DNA from: Limnephilus marmoratus
Taxonomy: Eukaryota; Arthropoda; Insecta; Trichoptera; Limnephilidae
DNA length: 64,000 nucleotides
NCBI GenBank assembly: GCA_917880885.1
Contig: OU862928.1
Span: 37,374,962-37,438,961, forward strand
Reading direction: 5' to 3'
Shown here piece by piece: positions 1 through 9,475 of this stretch. The notes under the pieces are model-generated. The model was not told the origin of the DNA. It saw nothing but the letters and a program-made list of their open reading frames with translations, and ran no database searches. Each line of letters begins with the position of its first letter. Position 1 is the stretch's first letter. The position numbers and the translations under genes were made by a program.

Positions 1-1324
1 TTGGAATAGCTACATCAATGATATAAGTTATTTTTTTAATTTTGTCATGTAAAACTATATCAGGTCTATTATGACTAATTGTTCTGTCTGTTAGTATAGT
101 TTTATCATAATATATTTTATAAAATTCATTTTCTGTAAATGAATTTGGTTCATATTCATAATATGGTACTATATTACGGCAGTCAATCAAGTTATGTTTA
201 ATTACCAAACTTTGGTGAATTATTTTTAAAACCTGATTGTGCCTAAATGTATACTCGGAAGGCGCTAATATAGAACATCCCGATATAATATGTTCTATAG
301 TTTCGAGAAAAGCCAAACATTTTCTACATAAATCATCAATTTGATTTATATCTTTGATTATATGCTTTCTATAATTTTTAGTATTAATGACTCTATCTTG
401 AATGGCAAGCATAAATCTTTCTATTTCTGCGCTCAACTCTCCAATACTCAACCATTTGTTTGACGAAAGTTTGTCAACATACGTTTGGTTGAGATAATTG
501 AAGTGTTTTGCGTGAATAATTTTATTTGACCAGGAATCTAATAATTCCTGGTTAGTATTTATAAGAATGTTGGCATTCTCGTCATATAAATTTAAAGGTG
601 TAATATTTCTATCTGCCTTGCAAATTATTTTGTGCATTTCTGAGCTATTAGCTTTCCTATGGAAAAAATTTCTAAGCATTTCAACCTGATTGTGTTTCAA
701 AGATGTTATTTTGACTACACCTCTACCTCCTAAATTTCTAGGTAAATTAATTCGTTCTATAGCTGAATTTGGATGATGGCAATTAAATTTTGTTAACGTA
801 GTTCTAATTAATCGTTCTAAACTATCTAAATCTGTATTGGACCATTTAATTATGCCAAATGAGTACGTTAGTAGAGGTATTGCCCAAGTATTTATTGCTT
901 TTACTAAATTTTTAGCAGATAGATTGCATTTTAAAATTTTTCTGATCCTAGTTTGAAATTTAATCCTAATATCATTTTTAATACTAGTGTGATCTAATCT
1001 ATTCGATTGCGGGTATCCTAAATATTTATAAACCTCATCCTCTTTCATACTTTGAATTTTGAAATTTCTAAATATACCCTCGTCTCCATCTACAATTTTG
1101 CCTTTCTCTATATGGATAGTTTTACATTTATCTAAACCAAAAGTCATTTTAATATCATCTGAAAAAATTTTAACTACCTTAATCATTTTCTCTAAATTTG
1201 ATTCAGAATTTGAAAATAATTTTATATCATCCATATATAATAGATGTGAAACTATACTACTCTCTCTTGTATTACCCTTCATTTTTATTCCAAACTTGCT
1301 TTTAATTAACATTTTAGAAAGATG
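1..1324 (-). CDS. R4/Dong-type LINE ORF, partial (RT end, zinc motif, restriction-like endonuclease)
   Basis: A minus-strand reading frame stays open to base 1, so the C-terminus lies outside the window. In coding order it shows an RT catalytic box YMDDIK (about 1222-1240), an RT-linker motif containing NTWAIPLL (about 870-900), a C-X2-C-X8-H-X4-C zinc motif (about 275-335), then the restriction-like endonuclease pattern: RHN (about 235-250), RPDIVLHDK (about 45-68) and DVA (8-16). This order is typical of R2/R4-type non-LTR retrotransposons, which nick DNA with a PD-(D/E)XK-like nuclease and prime reverse transcription there. The fingers and the first half of the palm are missing: the frame begins with LSKML and is preceded at once by a stop inside a TAA repeat, as expected of a 5'-truncated insertion. 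The visible part has no stop. The R4/Dong assignment is by motif recognition; R2 or Hero relatives are possible. Confidence 0.85.
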
Positions 1325-1345
1325 TTACTATTATTATTATTATTA
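1325..1345. repeat. (TTA/TAA)n microsatellite at the 5' junction of the R4-type LINE
   Basis: About seven TAT/TTA triplets abut the truncated 5' end of the element. On the LINE sense strand this reads (TAA)n. It is likely target sequence rather than element sequence. Confidence 0.8.
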
Positions 1346-1566
1346 CATCCACTGAAGAGATAATCTAATAGAAATATGTTGTGGGCGTGTATGTGTGCTA
1401 AAATAAGCGCAATTAATAATAATATTTGAATAATTTGTATAGCGCCGTTTTTTTATGAAAATCACCTCAAGGGCGCTGTGTTTGTTCCAAAATTTGCGTC
1501 GGATGAAATAAAATAAACTTTTTCAAATATTTGTTTTACTTTTAACATTTATTATACGTAGGTATA

Positions 1567-1829
1567 TACGGCCTCCATGGTCCCGAGGTAAGACTCTTGA
1601 CTCACAATCCGAATAATTACTTAAAAAATAATATATATTGTATTTGCGGCATGTTCCAGAGTGGAACATACTCTCAGTACCGCCCTGGTGTAAGACCACC
1701 ATTCAGAAGTGAAACGTTGCTTGAAATGGCTTAAGCCATGTTTAGTGAACAGATCTGAATAGCCAGGTACTTTTCCGCCTTCCTCTTTCCCATCTCCTTC
1801 CCCTCCCCACTACCTTCAGCCTCACAACC
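1567..1829 (+). mobile_element. SINE-A copy, B-box-deleted, 3' truncated
   Basis: It begins with a tRNA-like head (GCCTCCATGGTCCCGAGG) but the T-arm/B box is missing: AATCCG joins directly to AATAATT. The body follows: TTCCAGAGTGG, GTAAGACCACCATTCAGAA, a pyrimidine-rich stretch and CAGCCTCACAAC, where the copy stops. The same body is found near 12.6, 38.0, 51.2, 55.7 and 58.9 kb. Confidence 0.8.
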
Positions 1830-2721
1830 AATCCCTAATCCATCTTATTGATCATTAATCATTAAAATGTTCAACGTCTATATATGACTAAACCCAATGT
1901 TATAAACTTGTACTTGTAAATTATAATTATAATAACATATTATAAAATTTGATTTTGTTAAAATCAGCACCAATGCCATTATGCTTCTAAGACAGGTACA
2001 GAAGGCATAAAATGTACGTGGTTCACTTCGTAACATCTGTCAAAACGTCAAACCAAACGATAAGTTCGCAGAGAACAAACAATTAATCTAGTGAATGTTA
2101 AATGTCAAATTAAAAAAATCGCCGAAATCAAAGTGTTGCATATAAAAAAAAATCAGCGTGGAATTTTACAAAATTAATTAATTGAATATTGCCAGAGACG
2201 GAAAATATTCGTGAAGTGACGTCACGAGCCCAAATAACGGAATTATTTATTTAAAAAAAAAATCGTAACCTTAGAAGAAAATCTATCCACACGATTTTTT
2301 CCAAGTCATTATGAAATCCATGCATGTGGCCTATTGTATCGTAATGCCAGTTATTAGTAAAGGTAGTTACTGGTTAATTGGAAATGTCTTATTCCCATTA
2401 CTTAATATATTTGTGACTCTTGTGCAGTATTCATATTAAAAAATATATTTTCATCAACAACTATAAAAAACATTTGGAACCAAAATATAAACATTTTTTA
2501 TACGATGGCCATAATTGAATTAAAAACCCCAGCGAGCAATAAAGGATTGCCTTGTGTTACATTCGTTGATCACTGTGGCAATATAAATTCCAATTTTTGC
2601 TGAACATTTTTAAGTACCTAGAGAAAAAAATAATAAAAAATATTAAACTTGAAGTAAAATAATGTGTTGATAATAATTTAATATCTGTGCTAAGGAACAT
2701 TATTGAGCTCCGCAGGTTTTT
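1830..2721. other. AT-rich DNA without recognised genes or repeats
   Basis: I see no reading frame of note, no terminal repeats and no similarity to the families elsewhere in the window. Confidence 0.5.
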
Positions 2722-3178
2722 ACTGCTAGGTCCTGCAGGCAGATTTTGGATCGGATTCGCCCAGTTAGTGTTGGTGACTATTTTATAAATCCAACTGGCC
2801 CCACTCCTCTTCGACTAAAGACTTTGGAAACGCATTTCTGTGAGCAGATCTTCATGATGCATGAATCGCGGGTACTCCCCATGCATTCTCATATACAGGT
2901 ATCTAAGAAACTTTTTTTTAATCTGATCCAATTTCTCAGAGTATTTTTTCTGGTATGGGGCCCATACAGCAGAGGCGTATTCAATTTTAGACCTTATAAT
3001 GCAGTTATACAAAGCCATCATTGGTTCAGGATTTGAAAACTGTGTACACGATCTTATGACAAACCCTAGAAGCTTGTAGCATGATGTTGTCAACTGCAAT
3101 ATATGGTCTGAAAATATAATTTTGGGATAAAAGACTACCCCTAGATCCTTAATGGATTTTACTGATGACAATATATCT
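2722..3178 (-). pseudogene. LINE fragment, RT C-terminal domain (family F), 5' truncated
   Basis: Minus-strand frame with the post-catalytic landmarks of Jockey/CR1-like RTs: IKDLGVVF, a DHI box, IRSKIEYASAVWAPYQ and IKKKFLRYLYMRMHGEYPRFMHH. A stop follows at LTEMRFQSL, and coding-like sequence continues in decayed form to about 2722. A related fragment at 51.3-51.8 kb shares FLRY(L/V)Y-R-HG-YPRFMHH, so both belong to one family. No endonuclease or catalytic palm is present. It is a dead 5'-truncated copy. Confidence 0.8.
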
Positions 3179-3449
3179 TTTTATAAACAAATTTGATGGG
3201 GTTTCTCGAACGTGTATAAGACATTGTGACACATTTTTTTTAAAGAATAATGAATTTTTATCAGCCTATGATGAAATTGAATCTAAATCGATTTGTAATT
3301 TAACACAATCTTGCACGTCACAAATCCTCTTAAGTAATTTCAGCAGGCAAGTGGAATTGTTTCATAACGCTGATGAATTTCATTCCTTTTGTGCTCCGAT
3401 TGTCATACGGGATCGGAGGAATCCAGATTTTTGGAATTCTACACAATAA
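3165..3449 (+). other. Unassigned 94-codon open frame
   Basis: A plus-strand frame of 94 codons, mostly outside the neighbouring LINE fragment. It has a Cys/His-containing, non-repetitive composition (for example IRHCDTFF and FHSFCAPIVIRD) but matches no family I recognise. It could be an exon of a host gene or transposon, or chance. No splice sites or start context support it. Confidence 0.15.
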
Positions 3450-3884
3450 GGGTGCCTAACTACACCATAGACAGGTGTCAAGTACCGCTTTATCGTCAGT
3501 CCGTTAGTCCGTTGCTAAACACCATCGTATCGTAACACTTCGCTTTACGCCGAAGTGTTATTTATCCTATCGTTACATAAAGTGTAAATCATATCGTATT
3601 ATATCGTATGCTTTGTGTGAACTTCTTACGTAAATCGACTCGTGACTCAAACTTTATGGTAGTTCTAATAATCGAATAGAACAATCTTATCGAGCGCTTA
3701 TGGACACATCTGTGACTGCCACCAAACGGAAACCAAGCCAGAAGACACAACAGCAGTGAGCACCTCTTAATTGTGATTTACCTATTTTTTTTATGGTTGG
3801 GCATAACTCATATCGAAATCCATAAGCGTCTTAGCAAAGAGTAGCCGCAAAGTTATTCTAAAACCCTCGTGCATCGTGCATGAT
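3450..3884. other. Non-coding stretch with a short hairpin
   Basis: It contains an inverted repeat AACACTTCG...CGAAGTGTT near 3533-3560 and several variants of ATCGTAT. No terminal repeats or coding frame were seen. Confidence 0.4.
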
Positions 3885-4080
3885 TCAGGAATGTTTGATG
3901 CATTCTTGAATGTCATCAATTAAAATTAAAAATGGTAGAGGTCCCAGGTGTGACCCCTGTGGTACTCCGGAGAATGCAGAGAATTCCCTAGACCTGTATC
4001 CGTCGTAATTTACTACAAACGCCCTTCCATTAACATTCTTTTTCCTAATAATCCCCGATAACTCCCATGAAACTAAACTC
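3885..4080 (-). pseudogene. LINE RT fragment, palm box B
   Basis: A minus-strand frame of about 65 codons contains SGVPQGSHLGPLPFLI followed by IDDI. This is the conserved RT box after the first catalytic Asp and matches the wording in LINE-2 (SGLPQGSHLGPILFLIFIND). Flanking RT boxes are absent, so it is an isolated remnant, possibly of the same element as the 2.7-3.2 kb fragment, since both read on the same strand. Confidence 0.8.
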
Positions 4081-4628
4081 AATCAATTACTGAAAAACAT
4101 AAAAAAACTCCATCACGAAATAATAACATCTCCCATCAATTACAGAAGTAATTAATCTATCGGTCCCATCTGTGATACCAAAAAATATAAACTTTCACAA
4201 TAAACCACGGCGATTTTCCAATACTTTTTGATAGAAAACACCTAAATTTAACGAGTTAATTTATTGTGGATATTAATTCCATAGTTAACTAATACGTTAC
4301 TTTATTACTTCGCCTACAAAACTGCTGTTACGTGTATTTTTTTATTACAGTAATTAAAACGTTTTCATTTGCTGTCCTCTAATTAAACCTTGCCTAACTA
4401 TTATTCCAGTTGGTAATTTCGTTGTTTCACCGCAAACGAAGCACTAATAACTATTTTAAAGGCCCTCAACACCAGCAAATAATCTCTTGTAAAAGTATCA
4501 GATACGAATCTAATTTAAGGCCCATTAATAGTGGCCTAGGATTCAAATTTCGTCGAATGATGGTCATGCGATCGTACCCTTGCAACTGTACAGGGCGGTT
4601 CTATTGAGATTGATTATTCTCACATGTT
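4081..4628. other. Non-coding AT-rich stretch
   Basis: No repeat or gene recognised; the longest frame (4410-4607, plus) shows no motif. Confidence 0.4.
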
Positions 4629-4737
4629 CTATAACTCAGCCTCACAACATACCCCAATTGGGGATGCCATAGTCTCACTGGATCCAGACGGGAGCAGTTG
4701 GGACTCCTGTGAGGTATCCACATAAAAAAAAAATGAA
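4629..4737 (+). mobile_element. SINE-A 3' end fragment
   Basis: It contains CAGCCTCACAACATACCCC, the palindrome CCCCAATTGGGG, TCACTGGATCCAGACGGGAG and GGACTCCTGTG, then an oligo(A) tail. This is the 3' quarter of SINE-A; the 5' part is missing. Confidence 0.8.
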
Positions 4738-5158
4738 AAAAACCTTCATTCAAGTCAATAAAGATGCTCAAACGCGTGATGACAAAATTATTAAAATTAT
4801 GTTTACAGGTAATATTTGTAATTATTTTTATGATCAAAAATATTCACAATTTTTCAATAATATCTAAGCAAAATAGGGGAGTAAAAAATCTGAAATATAT
4901 TTGTTTGTAAGACCGTAAATAAATAGACAAACTGAAGTATTTTCGTCACAAAACACGCAGATGGATTTGTTTTTAATGATTTTATTTGAATTAAAATTAA
5001 TATTCTTAAAAGTAGTTTTCTTGGATAATTTATTGATTTATTTTATTGTACGATTATGTGATTTAGAATATGTGTTATATATGTATAATACAACATTTTT
5101 CTGCAACATTCAATCTGCCAAAGATTGACGGTGTAACCTTCTTTATAGTAAAAATTAA
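4738..5158. other. AT-rich DNA, nothing recognised
   Basis: No coding potential and no similarity to the repeat families seen elsewhere. Confidence 0.4.
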
Positions 5159-5409
5159 CATGTATAACACAATTGTTGGTAAAAGGTTATTTATTTAAGA
5201 AAGTAAGTTCACAGATCACATAATATGGTAAAAATAGTCACAATGTATCAATTCACTAATTAACTGAGCAAGGGATCGGAGGGAACCTTGCCGTTAGGCT
5301 TTGGGAACAACAAAAGCTGACTGTGGTTCTGCTTAGAGGGTCGTACCATAGGACGAAGCGCAACTAAGGCAGCAGTCGGGGGTCTGGTTGGTGCTTTACT
5401 TATGGTAGT

Positions 5410-6829
5410 TGTACAAGACCTGTAGGCCTGCACAAAAACTGTTAACAATAAGCGCCGGTACACAGAGACGCCTGACAATTCCAATGTCTTGATAGAGATG
5501 TATTCTCGCTTTGACAGCTGTTGAAGTTCCGCAGTAGAGTATCTGGTTAACGAAGCATCCATGCTGGGTATCTTCCGCCACGCATCGTGAGATGGAATGC
5601 TCTTGCATCGGAGTATGTAGGCTGCGCTGGACGCTGGTTGTGTATTATGTGAGATGGGCTGCGCTCCAGATGATGTATATTCTCGAGTTTGTTATGTATC
5701 CAAGGGAACAGAATCCTAGGCGGGGGCGGTCACAGCAACTCTTAAGTAGGCCGGCTTTTCATTGCATGGCGGTGGGTTGCTCGCATCCTAGGCTAGGGCA
5801 GTCGCAGCAACTCTTAAGTGAGCCGACTTCTCATTGCATTGCGGTGGGTCGTTAGCATCCTAGGCTAGGGCGGTCGCAGCCACTCACATCTTGATTAGCT
5901 CCAGGGTATCGGTCTGCATTCTATTGGGCGTGCTGCACGTGGGGTCATGATCAGGTAGGTCTGCGTTTAAAGGAGCCCAAGGATGGCCGTGGGGCTTAGG
6001 CGTTATCATCAGGGCAGAAAGATGCAAGGGGGCCCCGGGCTAGCAGCCCGGAGCCAGACGGTCAAGGGTAGCGCAGCGACTTCAAGGGCTTGGTAAGAAT
6101 CAGCAAGTTCAAAGGAGTCCAAGGTTAGCCGGGGCTTCGGCGTTGTCTTCAGGGCAGAGAGATGCAAGGCTCGATGCAAGGAGGCCCCGGGCTAGCAGCC
6201 CGGAGCCAGATCGTCAAGGGTAGCGCAGCGACTTCAAGGGCTTGGTAAGAATCAGCAAGTTCAAAGGAGTCCAAGGATGGCCGGGGCTTCGGCGTTGTCT
6301 TCAGGGCAAAGAGATGCAAGAGGGCCCCGGGCTAGCAGCCCGGAGCAAGATGGTCAGGGCTCAGGCGTCAGCGTTTTGTAGGTATTATCCCATCAGGTGC
6401 TGGAGGTGAAAGAGTTGCGTCCTGGAGCCTCGGAAGGTGATGGCGATACTGACGTCTTGAGGTTCCAACCGGTGTCGGCGAGACTGACGAATTGAGCAGC
6501 GTTTCGATGTCGAGGATCTTGTGGTAGTAACTGTGTAGAGATGTTATTCCGATCGCTGATGGTGAAGACTGAATGCCAACTGCTTTCTTCGCAGACCTTT
6601 TATAGTGGCAGGTCTGTCGGTTTCACAATATTTTAAATTCATGCAATAATTTCTATTTCCGCGTGAGTCATCTCAGGTTGTTGTGCAACAAAATAATTTA
6701 TATTTTTGGGAGCATGAATCACCTCATATTAAAGTGTTGAGAAATCAATATTTCGGGGACGCACCATTCAAATGAAGAATATTTCCTCTTCGATAAAAAT
6801 GCATGATATGAAATAACACGTTCGATATA
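5410..6829 (-). repeat. 3' LTR (1420 bp) of the minisatellite LTR element
   Basis: It matches 9476-10895 along its whole length. It carries three 72 bp units beginning CCTAGGC at 5715, 5787 and 5859, and three 142-152 bp units (about 5970-6360), each with the stem-loop CCGGGCTAGCAGCCCGG. On the minus strand it ends TTGTACA and starts TATATCG. Confidence 0.9.
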
Positions 6830-6840
6830 CTCCCTCCCGT
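6830..6840 (-). other. Polypurine tract of the minisatellite LTR element
   Basis: On the sense (minus) strand this reads ACGGGAGGGAG directly before the 3' LTR, the position where plus-strand DNA synthesis is primed. A perfect hairpin GTGCAGCC/GGCTGCAC lies next to it (6839-6856). Confidence 0.75.
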
Positions 6841-7621
6841 GCAGCCGTGGCTGCACCCAGCTGTTTCGTCGAACGTGTCAGTCACCAACGATGTTCCGAG
6901 TTTCCGATGGAGGAGAGTTTGATCCCTGGTCGTATGGACTCTGGACTGGCTTATCAGGAAGTGAATAGGCGTCAGGAGACCGTCATCAGGTCATAGACTG
7001 TCAAGTCATTAATATGTGCGTGGGTGATCTGTCGTTCACAAAAATTTGACGCTCTGTAAGTGCCGTAAGTAGGGTATCTTTTTTGGTCATCTTCTCATTG
7101 AGTGTGATGTCAAGGAGTTGTTTCACGGATCGTGTTAACCTCCATCAAGCTCCCCCCGTGTAAGGTTTTATTGGTGGTTAGCGACGCCAATTGATGCACG
7201 GCATTGCTTGGGAATTTGCGCGTCTGTGTCCTGGCTTTAATGCCACTAGGGTGCTTTTCATCTCGGAGTCAGCACCGTGAAATTTGGTCCCTTTTAATGG
7301 GCAACGGTCTCCCCCCATCTGAGGAGACATTGAAATGTACCGTTGTTCTGGAAGGGCTTGCTTGCTTTGGCTGCGTCGATGAGGACCACTGTTCCGACAC
7401 TACTGCAGTTTTGACAGGGCTTCCAAGTTTGGGCTATTGCTGCTTGGTTCCGGGGTGGGTTTCGTCGTACGGCTGTGGTGCGTGGTGTTGAGGCACGCTT
7501 GTAGGCCTTGTATGGAGCGAGTATCTGGTCGCTAGGTTATTTATCTCATGTGAATTGCCCGGGTCTGCTGCGCACTGGGAATTGTTCTACTCTTGTAATG
7601 AGGAATGTACCGCTGCTAGGT

Positions 7622-8998
7622 TCACCGGGGTGCCTTTGAGGCACACACGGACGCTGTGCGTGGCCCAGTACAGTTGGAAGTGCGGCTAGCATATGAGGCG
7701 GGCTGCGTTCCGGGTGCCATGTGGACTTGAGTCGCTGAATATCCGGCACCGGCATCCAAGGCCGGGACGGTCACAGCAAACTCGTGAGCAGGTTGGCTGG
7801 TCATAATCTGGCCGCGAGCTGCTGAATATCCGGCACCAGTATCCAAGACTGGGACGGTCGCAGCAAGCTCGTCAACTGGTTGGCTTACCATCATGTGGCC
7901 GTGAGCTTCTGAATATCCGGCACCAGCATCCAAGGCTGGGACGGTCGCAGCAAGCTCGTCAACTGGTTGGCTCACTATCATGTGGCCGTGAGCGGCTGAA
8001 TATCCGGCACCAGCATCCAAGGCTGGGACGGTCACAGCAAGCTCGTCAACTGGTTGGCTCACCATCATGTGGCCGTGAGCGGCTGAATATCCGGCACCAG
8101 CATCCAAGGCTGGGACGGTCACAGCAAGCTCGTCAACTGGTTGGCTCACCATCATGTGGCCGTGAGCGGCTGAATATCCGGCACCAGCATCCAAGGCTGG
8201 GACGGTCACAGCAAGCTCGTCAACTGGTTGGCTCACCATCATGTGGCCGTGAGCGGCTGAATATCCGGCACCAGCATCCAAGGCTGGGACGGTCACAGCA
8301 AGCTCGTCAACTGGTTGGCTCACCATCATGTGGCCGTGAGCGGCTGAATATCCGGCACCAGCATCCAAGGCTGGGACGGTCACAGCAAGCTCGTCAACTG
8401 GTTGGCTCACCATCATGTGGCCGTGAGCGGCTGAATATCCGGCACCAGCATCCAAGGCTGGGACGGTCACAGCAAGCTCGTCAACTGGTTGGCTCACCAT
8501 CATGTGGCCGTGAGCGGCTGAATATCCGGCACCAGCATCCAAGGCTGGGACGGTCACAGCAAGCTCGTCAACTGGTTGGCTCACCATCATGTGGCCGTGA
8601 GCGGCTGAATATCCGGCACCAGCATCCAAGGCTGGGACGGTCACAGCAAGCTCGTCAACTGGTTGGCTCACCATCATGTGGCCGTGAGCGGCTGAATATC
8701 CGGCACCAGCATCCAAGGCTGGGACGGTCACAGCAAGCTCGTCAACTGGTTGGCTCACCATCATGTGGCCGTGAGCGGCTGAATATCCGGCACCAGCATC
8801 CAAGGCTGGGACGGTCACAGCAAGCTCGTCAACTGGTTGGCTCACCATCATGTGGCCGTGAGCTGCTGAATATCCGGCACCAGCATCCAAGGCTGGGACG
8901 GTCGCAGCAAGCTCGTCAATCGGTTGGTTGGCCATTGTGTGGTATGCTTCTACCATTTTTGAAGCGATCTGAGCCAGTAGGTCGGCATCATGTTGCAA
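7622..8998 (-). CDS. 458-codon ORF built from fourteen 29-residue repeats, element-encoded, function unknown
   Basis: Sense-strand ORF of the LTR element. A unique N-terminus of about 21 residues (MQHDADLLAQIASKMVEAYH) leads into fourteen tandem units of 28-29 residues, consensus around SQPVDELAVTVPALDAG then AGYSAAHGHMM, and a unique C-terminal tail of about 32 residues rich in Ser, Thr and Ala. Ten consecutive units are identical; the first and the last three differ slightly. The frame stays open about 30 codons upstream of this Met. The unit length (87 bp) is divisible by three, so copy changes never shift the frame. The repeat is mildly acidic, Ala/Val rich, and has no Cys, zinc knuckle or signal peptide. 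It lies where gag would start and could be a gag remnant, a structural repeat protein, or a minisatellite that is open by chance. I do not recognise the repeat. Confidence 0.5.
   Translation of the reverse strand: MQHDADLLAQIASKMVEAYHTMANQPIDELAATVPALDAGAGYSAAHGHMMVSQPVDELAVTVPALDAGAGYSAAHGHMMVSQPVDELAVTVPALDAGAGYSAAHGHMMVSQPVDELAVTVPALDAGAGYSAAHGHMMVSQPVDELAVTVPALDAGAGYSAAHGHMMVSQPVDELAVTVPALDAGAGYSAAHGHMMVSQPVDELAVTVPALDAGAGYSAAHGHMMVSQPVDELAVTVPALDAGAGYSAAHGHMMVSQPVDELAVTVPALDAGAGYSAAHGHMMVSQPVDELAVTVPALDAGAGYSAAHGHMMVSQPVDELAVTVPALDAGAGYSAAHGHMIVSQPVDELAATVPALDAGAGYSEAHGHMMVSQPVDELAATVPVLDTGAGYSAARGQIMTSQPAHEFAVTVPALDAGAGYSATQVHMAPGTQPASYASRTSNCTGPRTASVCASKAPR
7721..8935 (-). repeat. 87 bp minisatellite, 14 units
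   Basis: The units encode the 29-residue repeat. Ten central copies are identical at protein level and look identical at DNA level (GCATCCAAGGCTGGGACGGT in each), while edge copies carry substitutions, the usual pattern of recent internal expansion. Confidence 0.95.
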
Positions 8999-9454
8999 CC
9001 ATTCTTGGTTGTGCTGAGTGTGCCGAATTAAGTTTCTTCGGCACCCATCTTCAGTGCGGTATGTTTGTCAGTTCATCCATCTCATCTAGTATATTGGATA
9101 CGAAGGCAGAGTAAGCGCGAGGGTAGACGGTTCGTTGGTCACTTTTATTAATTCTGACCGAGGACATTAGGCCAAGGGAGTCAAAGGCAACGTTTGATAT
9201 CACCAACTTTCTCAGGCGCGTGTTTGCTACTGTCGGTGAGCCCTCTGTGAGTGATCCATTCCAGTGCAGTTTGTGATACTATCCGTAAAGTATTTTGATT
9301 GTCACGCCCTTCCCGGGAGACCATTCGATGGGCATCGTCTTGCCCTAACAAGAGCTTCAGGGTGAAGGCTAGGCATCATTGGGCGTCTTGGATGAGTGCA
9401 TGGCCTTGCAGCCGCTGCAAAGCGATGGCATCTCTACTCAAGCGTGATGTGCAG

Positions 9455-9472
9455 ATCCGGCTCGAAGGACCA
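9455..9472 (-). other. Primer-binding site, tRNA-Tyr type
   Basis: The sense strand reads TGGTCCTTCGAGCCGGAT, three bases from the 5' LTR. It is complementary to the 3' end of eukaryotic tRNA-Tyr (acceptor strand TCGAAGGA plus CCA). Confidence 0.85.
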
Positions 9473-9475
9473 ATT

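Noticed and set aside
1059..1355. 98-codon plus-strand frame
   Set aside because: Antisense to the R4-type RT, which has clear catalytic motifs.
5592..5855. Plus-strand 87-codon frame present in both LTRs (also 9658-9921)
   Set aside because: Antisense to the element, entirely within LTR subrepeats, no motif; duplication comes from the LTR pair.
7721..8935. Regular repeat spacing that could look like a CRISPR array
   Set aside because: Units are contiguous 87 bp copies with no distinct spacers, and the setting is a eukaryotic LTR element.
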